Assembly (NCBI GenBank): GCA_010093605.1
Contig: MU004195.1
Span: 932,708 to 996,707, forward strand
Direction: 5' to 3'
DNA length: 64,000 nucleotides
From: Lophium mytilinum
Lineage: Eukaryota > Ascomycota > Dothideomycetes > Mytilinidiales > Mytilinidiaceae
Part shown: positions 46,821 through 60,000 of the stretch, one piece after another
How positions within the stretch are numbered: the stretch's first letter is position 1
How the letters are laid out: the number at the start of each line of letters is the position of its first letter
The notes under the pieces: model-generated
Seen by the model: the letters and a program-made list of their open reading frames with translations, nothing else
Told to the model about the DNA's origin: nothing
Databases searched by the model: none
Position numbers and translations under genes: made by a program

Positions 46821-47283
46821 TTCCCCTTTGAAGTGAAAGGAATATATGCTGCTGTTGAGAGCGAGCAAGTCGCGAGGTTCAGCTATGATTGAGGTTAGCG
46901 TGCACGGCCCAGCAAAAGGGCTACTTGCTACGCTTGACGCCGGGCATCAAAAAAAGTGGTACATTAGGAGGTATTATGTTTTATATACACTGGTCTGCCC
47001 CTGCTAGTGTACCCTTGTAGCTAAGGTAAAAGCAGTCTACGGCTCTAGCGATGCTCACACATGAGGTTGTCGAAGTTACGGATTTGAGGCACATTCGGAA
47101 ATTGATCAACTCGGCGTAAACTTAACATCCGCATGATTTTGTTGAGCACTATATATGTACAAAGAGGACACCTAGCAAAGTTTGCAAGGTCCATAAATTA
47201 GAAGACAAAATATGTAGCAGAGAAGCGAAACAGGCTGCAGTAATCGCCTAGACAATCAGATAGCTGTCAAGTGCAGAAATCCT
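46821..47283. other. Intergenic, nothing recognised
   Basis: Upstream region of the AIM9-like gene and 3' flank of the pectin lyase gene. No supported frame. Confidence 0.5.
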
Positions 47284-48553
47284 TCAGACCTTCCCAACAC
47301 CCGCGTTGCCCTTCACGCTAGAAGCGACACCGGTGTTAGCAGCAGCGGTAGCAACCGTCTTGCCACTAAAGTCTGAGAAGAAGCTGGTGACAGAGCCAGT
47401 GAGAGTACCACTGCTTCCAAATGCATTCAGTTGGCACACATGGCCAAGGTAAGTTGAGCAAGCCTTGTTTGTTGTGGTATCGGGGGAAGAAAAAACGCTG
47501 CCAGCAGAGCCAGAAAGAAGCGGTGACACGACGTTCTGAAAAACGTTTCCTTCCGCAACAACGTAACCACCACTGGCAACATCGAAGGCATGGCCGCTGT
47601 TGGCGTACCAGTAGTTGTTGACCGCGTGAATAACAGAGTTACCGCCGACCTTTGGTGATCGTCCGCTAGTGTGGTGGATGTAGTTGCCCTTGAGCGTTAC
47701 AAGGTCATTTGAGCCAGTGAAGTACAAGGCCCAGTAATGGTGGTTATCACAGGTGGCCGACCAGGATGTGGAGCCATCAAACTCGTTGTTGGTGATAGAG
47801 ACGCGGTTAGAGGCAGTGGTGCCCAAAACTACGAACTGGCGACCGATGAGGGAGATCTTGACGTGATCGATCCATACTAGATCTGCACCTGCGATGGTAA
47901 TGGCATCCCCACCCCAAATGTACTGAGGGTTCAGCTCGGTGATATGGATGTTCTGGATGATGACGTTCTTTGCTCCGTTGGCAATGCGCAGACCCTTGCC
48001 GCGAATGACTCCTGAGCTTCCGATGCCAATGATAGACTTGTTCGAGCCGACGTCGATGGAGCTAACGCCGGCTTTGTCGTAAGTGACGCTGATAGAAGTC
48101 GCTCCGGTTCCAGCGTTGCCGTTGGTACACCTAACGAGCATGTTAGATTAAATCCATGTACAGCAACTTTGGGAAAATGTAGTACCAGTCAGCGTGATTG
48201 ATGGCATCCTGTCCACCATCACCCGGGCACTTGTTCGAAGCAGGTCTGCATCCTGTCTCGGTCACGGAACCCTCACTACCGATGAAGTTGTACCTAGAGA
48301 CTTGACATTAGGACGGTATGGCAATGGTTGAGAATGAGAATGCGCACTCTTTGTTCAAGACGATTACTCGAGCCGTTGAATCAGTGAGCCAGGTCTTCAA
48401 CTCAGCAATATCAGCAGGATACTGAGGGGTAGCAGAGCCTCCACCCGTAGTGCTCGCAGCAAATCCTTCGGGCGTCCCACTGACGCCAACAGCTACGGAC
48501 CGTCCCGCAAGCAACGCGAGAGAAAGAAGCGAGAGGATTGACATGCCCGGCAT
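47284..48553 (-). CDS. Secreted pectin lyase, PL1 family
   Basis: Exons 48553-48348, 48293-48186 and 48130-47284 give 386 residues. Pectin lyase (EC 4.2.2.10) cleaves highly methylated pectin by beta-elimination outside the cell. A signal peptide is plain ([18 protein letters not shown]); Met at 48553 or 48544 could start. The parallel beta-helix fold shows [46 protein letters not shown], and [12 protein letters not shown], which holds the catalytic Arg region, then [17 protein letters not shown]. The match to Aspergillus PelA-type enzymes is close and extends to STYLGHVC near the C-terminus. It is pectin lyase rather than pectate lyase because the aromatic-rich [10 protein letters not shown] segment replaces the Ca-binding acids. 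Confidence 0.94.
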
Positions 48554-49541
48554 GTTTGAAAGGAAGTAATGGGGTTCGAAAGAAAGAAGTAAGGATAATA
48601 CCTTGAATGGTGGGCTTCTAGCTTCACTTTATCATTGTAGTCCCCTGTAAGCTAAAAAGATTGCAGTGAGACTTTCCGGAAAATTTGTATCCATAGCAGC
48701 GGGGTTGAATAGAATTCTCCGGTGACTGCCGTGAGTGTTTCGGCATATTACCTTCGCTTGAAGTGTTCGAAACACACTTCGGGACAGATAGCTTGGCGCA
48801 ATTTAGATTAGTGCCGGAGCAAGGTCTGAGCGAGTCAGATGCGAGGAATAGCCGTCTCTAAGGACGTTTCATTCATGCAGAACATGCGATCGAATCGAAG
48901 TGCCAAGACATGTTGGAACGATCACTCAAAATAGAGGGGTTCTTGCCAAGTACAAGCCTTTGAGTGAGCAGAGGGAAAAGTGCTAAGATAATGTGCAGAT
49001 AATCAGGCCGCAGCACAGAGTACTCAGCACGGAATATTATGAAGAATGCTGCTGCTGTACGTAAGAGCTTTTTGTTTTGAGTCCATTTCCGAGTTAACGT
49101 GGTGCGTGGTGGTGGGAGACGGAGATGAGGTTTTGGAAAGATAGCGATCGGAAACATCCATCAATAGATGGCCCCTGATGCGTAGACCCCTGCTGACTAG
49201 CCACGTGACCTTTGACTTAAACTGTTAGTGATCAATAGAAGGCCCTTTGAAAGAGACAATAGAGTATAAAGCGAGCGCACAGACTGGTCTAGATTGCTTC
49301 TCATGTTCGCCCAAAGGAGTAGGCTCTAGGATAACGCCGAGTTGAACCCCCCACGTGATTATTACTAGGCCCCCTACACGCGAGTCCAGAGAGTTGCTGT
49401 CGATAACGACAAGAGATGCAATGCAAGTATGAGCTATTCTGCTTGTAGCCATCAATATTCTCTGACATTCGAGCCATCGCCATCGCCACGTAAATATTCA
49501 GCACCCTGAACTCCCTTTCCTACACCCCTCCAACGGATATC
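48554..49541. other. Intergenic, nothing recognised
   Basis: Promoter of the pectin lyase gene and 3' flank of the BTB-like gene. Short frames on the minus strand have no support. Confidence 0.5.
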
Positions 49542-50852
49542 TCATCCCTTGCAGTACTCAGCGCCGAGTCGCCTCTTCTTGGCGACCACGACCGAGTCTT
49601 CTAGCTCGACGCCTGAATGGCTTCCAGATATTGACACTGTGGAGTCGCTGTTACCCTGCGACTCCTTCTCGGCTCCGTCATCATCATCGATTTCCGCCTG
49701 TTCCACTTCCAGAGCGTATATCGACGCACGAGACTCACGAACGTTCGAGACCTCCCCCACTTGCTCTACTTGATCACTGGGAGGCGGTAGCGGCTCGTTT
49801 TCTTTGTCGTCGTCAGATGCAGCGTATTCGCGTGTAATACGAGTGGGAGCGGCTTTCGGAGCTGTTGCCAGTTGACCATCCTCATTGCTCGCCTCGGGAA
49901 CCGCACTCAGACGTGGTCGGTGTCCTAACCTCCCCTTAGGTTTCATCTTGACTAAACGTTGGTGCTTTCCACCTTGGGGTTCTTCCACTTCCGGACGGTA
50001 TTCTTGCGCGAGTGGATGTTTGCGCTTTTGCTTCCGCGCCTGGGGCTCTTCAGCTCCTGCGTCGGCTTCTTCAGTTGGCGGTGATCGCTTGCGCTTCGCA
50101 TCAGTAGGTGGTTCGGTCACATGAGTGACCTCTCGATAGCACTCCAAACCTCTCACTGCGTGGTCGTGATACCAGCAGCTTCCCAACTCCGCCACTTTCG
50201 TCGGAAGGTTGCCGAAGCGTGGTATACCAGTAGCCAGACGATCTTTGTTCAGCTTGAGATAACAGTCCTGCACAAGGCACAAGAAGCTATTAGGGTAGTC
50301 ATCCGAGTTCTCAATCCGGCAGCAGGCTGCGTTTCCGCTTCCGCAAACCTCTACGAACAGCTTCCGTAGCATGGAACGTGGCTTTGAGATACGCCACACT
50401 GCATTGACCAGGGCTTGGCCAGGTGGGGCATGCGGCTTCAGCTTGCGAAGCAGCACATCCATGATGTGGTCCATGAAACGGGATGCGCCTATGCGCTCTC
50501 CAAGAAGGTATGTTTCCACCAAGTCTTCAATGCTGTTCCACTCGAACTTCGATCCATCCTTTTCCCTAATGCTGTTCGTGCGGACGAAGAAGTGGAAAAT
50601 AGTGTATGCAGGGACATCTTCTTCGCCAAGTATATCGAGCTCCTCGTTATTCTTTTCGAGGTCCTGGAAGTACTTGGCAAAGGAGCGTGAATTTTTGATC
50701 AGGTCGTCCCTGTTGAAGTTGAAAGTCGCGGCAGGTATGAAAACGGGAAGTTTTCCGCGGTCTGGGTGGTCGAAATACTCGACATGACCGAGCCGGAGCT
50801 CGAAATAGGGGGTTATTGGAATTGGATGATGAGTTGAAGCGCCTCGTGGCAT
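49542..50852 (-). CDS. BTB/POZ-like domain protein with charged C-terminus
   Basis: Intronless, 436 residues, start MPRGASTHHPIPITPYFELR. Residues about 15-130 read as a fungal BTB/POZ-like fold: FELRLGHVEYFDH, LPVFIPAATFNF, IKNSRSFAKYFQDLE, and AYTIFHFFVRTNSI, then a helical segment (LVETYLLGERIGASRFMDHI). The remaining half is highly charged, with basic nuclear-localisation-like clusters (RKQKRKH, KRKRSPP) and acidic stretches (EIDDDDGAEKES). Two short related segments, EEPQARKQKRKH and EEPQGGKHQR, suggest local duplication. BTB proteins of this type are abundant in fungi with mostly unknown partners; cullin-3 adaptor or chromatin roles are possible. It ends EYCKG. Confidence 0.75.
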   Translation of the reverse strand: MPRGASTHHPIPITPYFELRLGHVEYFDHPDRGKLPVFIPAATFNFNRDDLIKNSRSFAKYFQDLEKNNEELDILGEEDVPAYTIFHFFVRTNSIREKDGSKFEWNSIEDLVETYLLGERIGASRFMDHIMDVLLRKLKPHAPPGQALVNAVWRISKPRSMLRKLFVEVCGSGNAACCRIENSDDYPNSFLCLVQDCYLKLNKDRLATGIPRFGNLPTKVAELGSCWYHDHAVRGLECYREVTHVTEPPTDAKRKRSPPTEEADAGAEEPQARKQKRKHPLAQEYRPEVEEPQGGKHQRLVKMKPKGRLGHRPRLSAVPEASNEDGQLATAPKAAPTRITREYAASDDDKENEPLPPPSDQVEQVGEVSNVRESRASIYALEVEQAEIDDDDGAEKESQGNSDSTVSISGSHSGVELEDSVVVAKKRRLGAEYCKG

Positions 50853-51441
50853 CTTGCTGGTTATCTCCAGCTGGAAACAAGTTCTCTTAGGAGTTGAGTC
50901 TTATTAGGAGAGATTGGTGGTGTTTATGGTGGTGGCACTCGTAGGTGGTCATGTTATTGTGCACTTTTAGTAGATGTGCCGAATTCCTAGGCGGCCCTTC
51001 GCCTTGGAAGTGGCATTCCGGTGAATTCTGACCACCTACTCGAACATTGACGCCCGATGTACAAAATTATCACGGAGACTATCGGGACTTGGGAGTGTAT
51101 TGAGCTCTAGTGGATATCAGTGGAGCGTTTCTGCGGTGGGCGACCAACGGTGGAGAGCGAATTAGTCGATGAGTGAAAGAGAAAGAGGGCACACATGGAT
51201 GTGGAACAAGTTCCCAAGATCTCGTATGTTACGACTAGCAAAGTGTTCGAAGGAAGGATCTAGAGCAACGGAGGAAGAGACGCGAAAGATAAAGAGCCAT
51301 TCTGAGAGTTTGACAATCTTCCCTGATTTGCGCCCCTACTTCTTTCGTCGGCATTTCTATAAAGCCCTTCACTTCTCTTCCGTACCTTTACTTGTCTTAA
51401 AATCCGAATCACCGACGGTCGCAGATCACAATCATTCCAAC
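50853..51441. other. Intergenic, promoter of a truncated gene
   Basis: Upstream regions of two divergent genes. A plus-strand TATA-like box (51358-51364) and a C/T-rich leader precede the truncated start at 51442. Confidence 0.5.
51358..51364 (+). promoter_or_regulatory. TATA-like box before the truncated gene
   Basis: TATAAAG lies 84 bases before the ATG at 51442 and is followed by a pyrimidine-rich leader, a normal fungal arrangement. Confidence 0.45.
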
Positions 51442-51548
51442 ATGTCCCAGTCAATAACTCTATACATCGGCACAGACCAGCCAAATGTGTTCGTTTCTGG
51501 AACCCTCTCATGTTTCATTCTTTATTCTTTGTAGTTTACACAAACAAG
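51442..51548 (+). pseudogene. 5' fragment of a host gene cut off by a retroelement
   Basis: An ATG in good context (CAACATGTCC) opens a frame MSQSITLYIGTDQPNVFVSG; after a further ten codons it meets TAG, and an LTR begins at 51549. The promoter and leader look normal, so this is most likely the first coding part of a real gene whose remainder was displaced by the element. The family is not recognisable from so few residues. The last part before the LTR (TTTCATTCTTTATTCTTTGTAG) might be intron. Confidence 0.45.
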
Positions 51549-51800
51549 TGTTAGATAGCAAACAGGATCCTTCTATATTAGAAAGATCACCGCAGTAGAT
51601 AGAAAGTATTAATCCTAAGATATTACTTCTTACTTTCTATAGGTTTAAGCCCTCTTCTATAAGCTGCGCTTACTCCAGCTATATACGTTGGCCCCACTCG
51701 GCCACATTATACGGCTGCGCTTATTCTAGCTACCTACATTAGCTGTGCTTATTCTAGCTACCTATAATTAGCTGCGCTTATTCCAGCCCACGGTCTAACA
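51549..51800 (+). mobile_element. 5' LTR of a decayed Ty1/copia-type element
   Basis: A 252-bp LTR bounded by the inverted ends TGTTAGA and TCTAACA. It holds three to four direct copies of a motif near AGCTGCGCTTATTCTAGC (51667-51790). The bases just left (ACAAG, 51544-51548) would be the target duplication; the partner lies outside the window or is lost. The LTR is less AT-shifted than the interior. Confidence 0.7.
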
Positions 51801-53828
51801 TTAGCTAATAAGTTAGCACTCCTCTTTAATAGATTTCTCTTCCAGCACTATTATTAGGCTTCCGCCTAATTTTAAAAAGCTCTCCGGTCTAGAAAACTTT
51901 ATTACATGGCGCAAGGCCTTTTAGGAAATTGCTTTACTCTATAGTGTCTCTTCTATTATTAATAGCTCTAAGCTAGTTATAAAGAAACCTAATATTAATA
52001 ATTACTTTACCCGTATCTCTTAATAGAATAAAAATGCTTTTAATAGCCCTCTTTATATATAGATTACTACTATAAAGTATAATATAGAACTTTAGAAATA
52101 GAAAGAGAATAATAAGCGCGTGCGTTTTATATTAATACTAATTTAGGCTATAGTTAAACCCTATATCTATAATAAAGTTTCTAAAGCTTCTAGATAAGTA
52201 CTCTCTATACTTGCCGGCCTTATTAAGAGTAATAATAAGCCTACTCTTACTTAATAGCTAGATGCTGTAAGACATTAAATTAAATTAATTTAGTTTTAGA
52301 ATTTTATATCTATTTATAAATATATTCTATAATATATAGAACTATAATAGAATATTAAAGATACTAGGGGTATCTATCTATTAAGTTAAGTAGTTCTTAA
52401 TATACTATATAGTCTCCCTACTTACTTTAACTCCTTTATTAACCTTTAGATATTTAATAATAAAAACGCTACTATTAATAGTGCTAGATATAGAGCGTTC
52501 TATACTAAGCTTATCTAATATACTACTAATTATAAAGAACGCTAGAATTAGTAGAAATAGACTAAGAAACGTAATACTTATTTAAAAGGCAGCTCTAAAA
52601 AGAATAAGAATAATAAGAAGTCTAACTCCGGTAATAGTACTAAGCGGGACCGACCTAAATACTTCTACTATAAAAAGATTAGCTATAAAGAGAATATTTA
52701 TTAAAAAAAGATTATAGATAATTCTCTAGATAATAAACCTAATTCTAACTTATTAAAGCTAAACCTATCTAAAATAGACTCTACTAAGGTAGATACTAAA
52801 TTAGAAAAGAAATCTAACCTTATAGGTATAGTAAACCTAGCTATTTACTAAAATAATAAATATAATAATTTACCTTCCCGTTATATAGCTGCGGTTGCGG
52901 CTAAATTTAATATTAATTAATTCCGTTAAAATCTCTAAGATGCCTATCTATTAACTAGTATATTCTCTCTCTTTATACTTAGCTTTCTTACTAATTAACT
53001 ATAGACTTATTTAATTATCTATTAGAATTATAAAGCGTATAGTGTAGATAATATATATAAGGGTTTAGATATAAAAGGTACTTATAATTTCTATAGATTA
53101 AATAGATAAAAAATCTCTCTTCTACTTATATTACTTTCTAGAACTATTTAGAAGAATATATAGCTAGGCAACTCTAGTATATTAATATATATTATAAATA
53201 ACTAATTATTCTTTTCTTTCTTTATATTTATAAGTATAAAGATTAGTACCTATAAAGAATAAACTTAACTCTTAATTACTAGTAGAGGTACCGCTTTTAT
53301 TACTATCTATAATAAATTAGGAAAGTTAACTAAGCTCTAGCTCTCTAATATTATATTTACACTAAATAGCTAATATAATTTTATTTCTCTTCTAGATCTT
53401 ACTACTAAGGCTAATATTAGCTTTTAGAGTACTAAAACTAGTATAACTCTTTTTAATGCTACTTATAAACTATTTATATATACTCTACTCTAACGCGGAT
53501 TATATTAATTCTATATTATCTAAGTTACTATACCTTATTTCCCTATTATAGCTACTATTATTAACTAGTTAAATTCTATATAGAACTTTTATAGATAACT
53601 TAGTTATATTAGCTTTAAAGCTATATAAAAACTTCTTTTATTAAGTTAAGGTTTCTCTTTTACTAATAAGTAGATTAAAGATAAGGTTAAAGAAATCTAT
53701 TCTATCTATATAACTACTCGCGCTCTTAATAAAATTCTACGCGATTCTATAAGGCGCTATTTTTAAAAGCTTAGTAATCTTCTTTTTATTAATACCTAGA
53801 AACTATATTCTATTCTAGAACTTAAGAG
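51801..53828 (+). mobile_element. Decayed Ty1/copia-type interior, left part
   Basis: A fossil on the plus strand with many breaks and strong RIP-type AT shift. Recognisable in order: a gag-like region just after the LTR, a zinc-knuckle and protease-like region, and a GAG-pre-integrase-like region near 53550-53650. It is interrupted at 53833 by the gypsy element and appears to resume at 62121 for a few hundred bases (integrase-like). It is not whole in this window, and its 3' LTR is not seen. Confidence 0.55.
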
Positions 53829-53833
53829 AGAAT
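53829..53833. repeat. Target site duplication AGAAT, left
   Basis: The five bases AGAAT directly left of the gypsy LTR are repeated directly right of the other LTR at 62116-62120, as expected of a Ty3/gypsy insertion. Confidence 0.85.
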
Positions 53834-54053
53834 TATTATAGTATAATAGTAGATTATAAGAAAAGACCTAATATTAGTATATATAGATAAAGTAGCTATA
53901 AGAGAGAAAGAAGGGCGCGGAGCGCCGGCTAAGAGGTAGGTAAGGCTGGCGCTAAGCCTAGTTATATAATAGTAATTATATACTAGAGAGTATATAACGC
54001 CGTTATATATATTAGAAATATATTATAATAGAAGTTATATTATAGCTATAATA
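53834..54053 (-). repeat. LTR of the gypsy element (3' LTR)
   Basis: 220 bp. Outer edge TATTATAGT and inner edge GCTATAATA. It shares the GC-rich island GGGCGCGGAGCGCCGGCTA with the other LTR. Confidence 0.85.
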
Positions 54054-57000
54054 CTACTCCCCCTCTAAAAGAAACTATATATAGAGCTTCTATTAAACTT
54101 TAGCCTTTCTATTTTATACTTACTATGCGTAAGTACTACTTTCTAATTAGTTCTTTCTTAATTAGTCCTTTCTTAATTAGTTCTTTTTTAATTAGTCTTT
54201 CTATTAATTATATAGTCTTTCTATAATTCTCTATAACTCTTTAGTCTTTTATATAGTATTATAAACTATTAGTATTATAAACTATAGGTATTATAACCTA
54301 TAAGTACTATATAGGTGTAATATAAATTAGTATAGAAGTTTAAATTTATAAACCTTTATATTACCTATTACCTAGCAGTTTACTAGGTTAGCGTCTTCTA
54401 ACTAGAGAAGTTAGTAATTACTTAGCTAGCTAGCGCTAGTTAGCTTTAGTAATATCTAGCTTATAGTCTACTTCTATAGTCTTAATATAATTATAGCTAG
54501 TAGGGGTTTCTAGTACTTAGGTTTCTTAAAAGATTTATAAGGTCTAGCGGCGTTAGGGTATTAATAATAGTAGTCTATTATAATATCGCGGTAATTAAAT
54601 ATGCTTTTATATAACTTCTACTTAGGTTTAGTATTTTAGTCTAGGTAACTAGTATATCTAATTTTATATTAAAGAAGTTCTTTAAGGCCTATAGCTAGAT
54701 TAACTATTACTTTATTAATGCGTAAGTTAATAATATTATTAATATCCTATTACTTAAACCCTTCTTTATTAACTTTAACTAGGCCGGGCTTATTATATAT
54801 CTATTCTTTAAGTAGTTTATAAGTAACTCTATAAAGTAGCTATAGGTAGAAGATATTAAATAGTTTTTTTATAGTTTATAGTAAGGTAAGCTTATAGGTA
54901 CTATTATTAATAACGCGCGTAATCTTATAGGGTTCTAGTTACTTATAGTCTAAGGACTTATTTAGGCGCTAGGTCTTAATATTCTATATATTAAGTATAA
55001 CTTTATCTTCTATTTTAAGCTTAGGCGCGGGTTTATATTTAAGATTTATATAGTAAGCTTAGCGAGCTTATACCTATATAAGTTTATTATAAAGAAATAG
55101 TTATAAATAGTTAATATATTTAGCAAGTATGTTAGCTTTCTCTTATAAGAACTTCTAGGGCCCTTTTAGTTTAACACTATTATTAGTAGGCTTAAGTCCT
55201 AAATATAGATTATAGCCTTTAGTTACTATAAATAGTAACACGCCTATTATTATCTTATTATAATTAGCTTTAAACTTAGCTATAGGTAGGAGGTCTATCT
55301 AATTATTCTATTTATAATTAATATAGGCTTATAAGTATTATTTTAAAGCTATATTTATAATTTTAGTCTAGCTATCTATTTCTAGGTAAAATAATAAGGA
55401 TAACTTAGGTAAGGTGCTAATATAGGTATAGAGGCATTTCTAGAAGTATAATATAAACTATACGCCTTAATTAGATATAATAGTATATAGATAGCCTTTC
55501 TTACGCTAGACCTATTTAATAAATACTTAGATAACTAGCTTAACTTCCGTAGAATTAAGCGGGATAAACTTTCTCTTCTTAGATAGTTAATTAACTATAA
55601 CTATAATATACTTATATTTCCTACCCTATTATTTATAAATAGGCAGCAGTCTAATAAAGTTAACTAAGATGTTATACTAGTAGTAATGCAGAATTAGTAG
55701 TAGGTAAAGAAGGCCTTACTTACCTTCTCTAGAGTACTTTAAGTAGTAATAGGTTATATAAGCGCCTATATACTAATTAATATTAGAGGTTATAAGAGGC
55801 TAGTAATAGTAGTTACTTAACCTAGCGTATATAGAGGTAGTTTCTATATAACTAGCTAGTTTAGGTTTATATATAGAATAGATAATTATAGTATATAATT
55901 TTAGTATAGCTAGAATATAGAGCTTCTTATAAATATAGAGAAAATTATTAATAATATTATAATTACTAAGCTTAATTTATAGGTAATAGTTATAATAGAA
56001 TTAAGCTAGTAGTTATTACTTATTACGGCGCTTAGCGTATTTAACTACTTATATAATAGAATTAGCTTAAGAAGCTTTCTTAACTTAGTATAGAATTTAA
56101 TTACTTATTAGAACTAGCTTTAATGCGTTATATAGCTTAGTATTAGAAGCTTATCTATTATTAGTAGAAGAATTCTTTATCTTATCTCTTACTATAGAGG
56201 TAGTTCTAGAATTCTTTATCTTATCTAGAGGCTTTAGTTATAATCTTATTTATCGCGTGCATATAATAGTAAGCCGTAGCTTATTATTAGGTTAGTTAAA
56301 CTTACTAAGGTTATATATTATAGAGGCTAGGTCTATAATAGTATATTCTAGGGCGTTATCTATAAAAATGTAGGCTAGTTTAATAGTATAGTGCATATTA
56401 GGCTTATAGTTAGTAGGCTTAAGTATAACTTATTCTTAATATTTATAACGGGCGTCGCCTTCTAATAGTTTATTACTAGAACGTCTAGTAAGAAGGTCTA
56501 GTTTATTATTAAGTTTACTAGGTTTATATATAATTTTAAAGTTAAATTTAGCTAAGAATTTAGCCTATTATACTTAATAGCGGTTAAGACGCTTTATTAT
56601 TATAAATATCTAAAGGTTCTTATAGTTAGAGATTACATTAATAGGGCTACTATATTTCTAGCCTTAGCTAGTAAGTTCCGGGCGCTAGTCTTTAAACGCT
56701 AGAACTATAGCAAGAAGTTCTTTATTATAGATAGCGTAGTTAATTTATTATAGAGTTATCCTTTATAATATAAAAGTAATAGGTTATAAGATGCTATCTA
56801 GTTATATTTATAATAGTATAGCGGCGATAGTATAGTCTAAGAAGTTATATTCTATCTATATTTTATAATCTAGATTCTATAGAGCTAGCTAAGAAGCGTT
56901 TCTAAAGTATTCTTTAATGCGTATAAATGTATATACTTTATCTCTATTATCTTTCTAAAGGAATTTAAATAATTTCTTAGCGGATAATATAAGTATAGAG

Positions 57001-60000
57001 AGAGGTACTGTAAACTTAGAGTATCTAGTAATAAAGTAATAGTAGAAGTTATAGAAACCTAGAAAGGCTTAAATATTCTTAAGATTTCTTAAAGTAGGCT
57101 AATTAAGTACTATTTAAACTTTATAAGGGTCTATATAAACACCGTTAACTCCTATAATAACTTCTAAGTATTTAACTTCTTAAATAGTAAATTCTAACTT
57201 ATAGATATTAAGAAAGAGTCCTATATCTTTTAATCTAGTAACTATAGAAATAATATACTTCTTATATTTATCTAGACTATTACTAAAGATAAGAATATTA
57301 TCTATATAGGCTATATAGTAGCGGTCTAGATCTTTATATAGTGTATTATTAATATATACTTAAAATAAGCTTAAGGCGTTATATAAGCTAAATAGAAGAA
57401 CTATAAACTTAAATAGACCCTATTATATTAGAAAAGCTATTTTATACTTATCTTCTTTCTTAATATATAGGGCGTTAAATACGCTAATAATATCTAGCTT
57501 AGTATAGTATTTAGCTTTAGCTAGTAGTATAAGCGTGTTCTTAATAAGAGGTAGTATATTATAGCTCTTAATTATAATATTATTTAGTTCTCTATAGTCT
57601 ATATAGATATAAAGACCGCCTCTAGGTTTCTTAATAATAAGTATTAGAGTAGTAAAGAAGAATAAGCTTAGTTAAATAAAGCCTTTAAAGTGTATTTTAT
57701 TAATAAAAGCTTTTATAATAGTAGCCTAGTCTCTAGAGAGGCTATAGACTTTCTATATAGATAGCTTACTACTAGGCTAAAGGTTAATTACGTAATCTAT
57801 ATCTTAGTAAGGGGGTAATATATTAGCTACTTAGGGGTTCTAGGTATTATAAAGATAGTAAAGCTAATTAAAAAGAAGTTATTTAATTTCTTTATTAGTA
57901 ATGGAAGGTCTATTTATCTTATTAAAGAACTTTCTATAGTTAGCTAGGTTAATTATAAATAGGTTAGATATAAACGCGGCTTATTTTTTAGCTAAGGTAT
58001 TATTAAGCTTAGTAAGCCTATAAAGGGTAGAATTATTAGCTATAGTATAAATAGTCTTATTCTTATAGATATTAAGCTTTTTAAAGTCTTTATTCTATAG
58101 TTAAATAATAGTATTTTCTTTACCTTTATAGGTAAGCTTCTAATATTTAGTAAGAAAGTTATTAGCTTTATTTAGGTTAAAGCTAAGTTTATAATAATAG
58201 TTAATAATTTTATATAGGGCGCTATTATATAGCTTCTTTTCTTTATAGGTAATATCTTAGTTGCGGCTATTACTCTAGATCTATTAGTAGCTATCTATAT
58301 ATAGATAGTTACTTATATAGTAGTTAGAGTTAAAATCTAATATATGCTCTCCCTATATAGAACGGGGCTTATAGCGCTTAAACTAGGGTATACTAAGAAT
58401 AATATTATAGCTCTAAAGGTTAGTAATATAGTACTATAGATATTTAATATAGGCTCTAAGTAATAGCGTAATTTAGGCTTTATATATAACTATTAGCGTA
58501 GAGCGGCTATTAGTAAGCTATAGTAGTATTAGTTTAGTAATTATAATAGTTATAAGCTTATAGACCTTTATAAATATTTATAATATAAAGGTAAGGTATA
58601 AGTAACTAGTATTAGTTAGATATTTACTATTAATAGCGCTTATAGTAGTATAGATTTAATACTTAAAGTTAAGCTACTTACCTTATATAACTTTCTTAGA
58701 GAAATTAAGTGTATAAGTAGAGAGCCGGAGTTTATCTAGCTTAAAAGGTAGTTACTCTAGCTTATAAATATAGGTAACTAGTGTATTTAGATAAATCTCT
58801 ACTAAACTTTAACCGTAACTATAGTTAGAGCCTAGGGAAAATCCTTACTATTAGATAAGTCTTAATTATTATAAGTAGCGTTATTATTACTACTATTATA
58901 GTTAATAGTAGCTAGAGTATTACTAAGCTTAATATTAGATATAGAATTATCTATATAGTAGATTATAGAGAGCTTTAGATCTAGTTCTTTCTAGAAATAG
59001 GCAAGATGTTATTAGACTATCTCTTTAAAAGGAGGGGCGTTCTTTATATAAAAATAGTTGCGGTTTAATATATAATATTCTATCTTAAGGTAGTTATAGT
59101 AGATATCTTAAGTTTATTTACTTAATACTTTAGTTACTATAGAAGGGAGATAAATGCGGCGTATATTACTATTATAGTTATAGTAGTATAAGCTATTATC
59201 TATAATAGGGCGTAATAAATATATCTTTAGGTTATAGTTAAAGTCCTATTAAAAGCTATAATTAGACTTATTAGTAAATAGCTTATTAGTATATTTTAAG
59301 CTATTACTATTATTCTAGAAGGGGCCGTTAGAATATTACTACTTGCGGGCGCGTTCGCGCTTACTAGTAAGATAGAAGACTGCGCAGTTAATAGTAGTAA
59401 TAAGTTCTAGCTAGTTTATATAGTTATTAGCGGCTCTAAAGACCTAACTTCTAAGTTTAGAGATAATAAGATGCTTAAGCTATTCTTTCTATTTAATAAA
59501 GTTTATATCCTTATTAGAGTCTATAGATACTATTTTCTAGAACTAGAGAAGAAAGATAGTCTATTTTTTATTATATTTTATATATACCTGCTAGCTATAA
59601 AGCTTATTATTTATAGCTATAGCTTTATTATTAATTATAAAGTATAGATCTATTACTTTAAATATTTCTTTAATTATTTTAAAGTTATTACTTATAGAGC
59701 GGTTCTATTAAGTATAGCTATATATAACGCTCTTAGTGTATCTAATATAGTATAATTTAATATACTTAAGCTTAGCTTACTTATTATAGAAGTCTTAAGG
59801 TTTATTCTAGAAGATAGTATAGGCGTAAGCTTTCTATAATTTATACTTAGATATATTATTACGTTCTTTAAACTTCTAAAGGTTGCGGAACTTAGTATAG
59901 AGCTAGTAGAGGCTAGTAGCAAGTTAGGCGTTTAGATTATATAAGAAGTCGGGTTAAGTAAAGTAATTATAGTTAGAAGAGTTATTATCGCCTTTATTAA

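Noticed and set aside
51549-51800. CRISPR-like repeats in the LTR
   Set aside because: Three to four imperfect direct repeats without regular spacers in a eukaryotic LTR; not a CRISPR array.
59692-59922. 76-codon minus frame inside the AT-rich block
   Set aside because: Part of the decayed gypsy element; not a gene.
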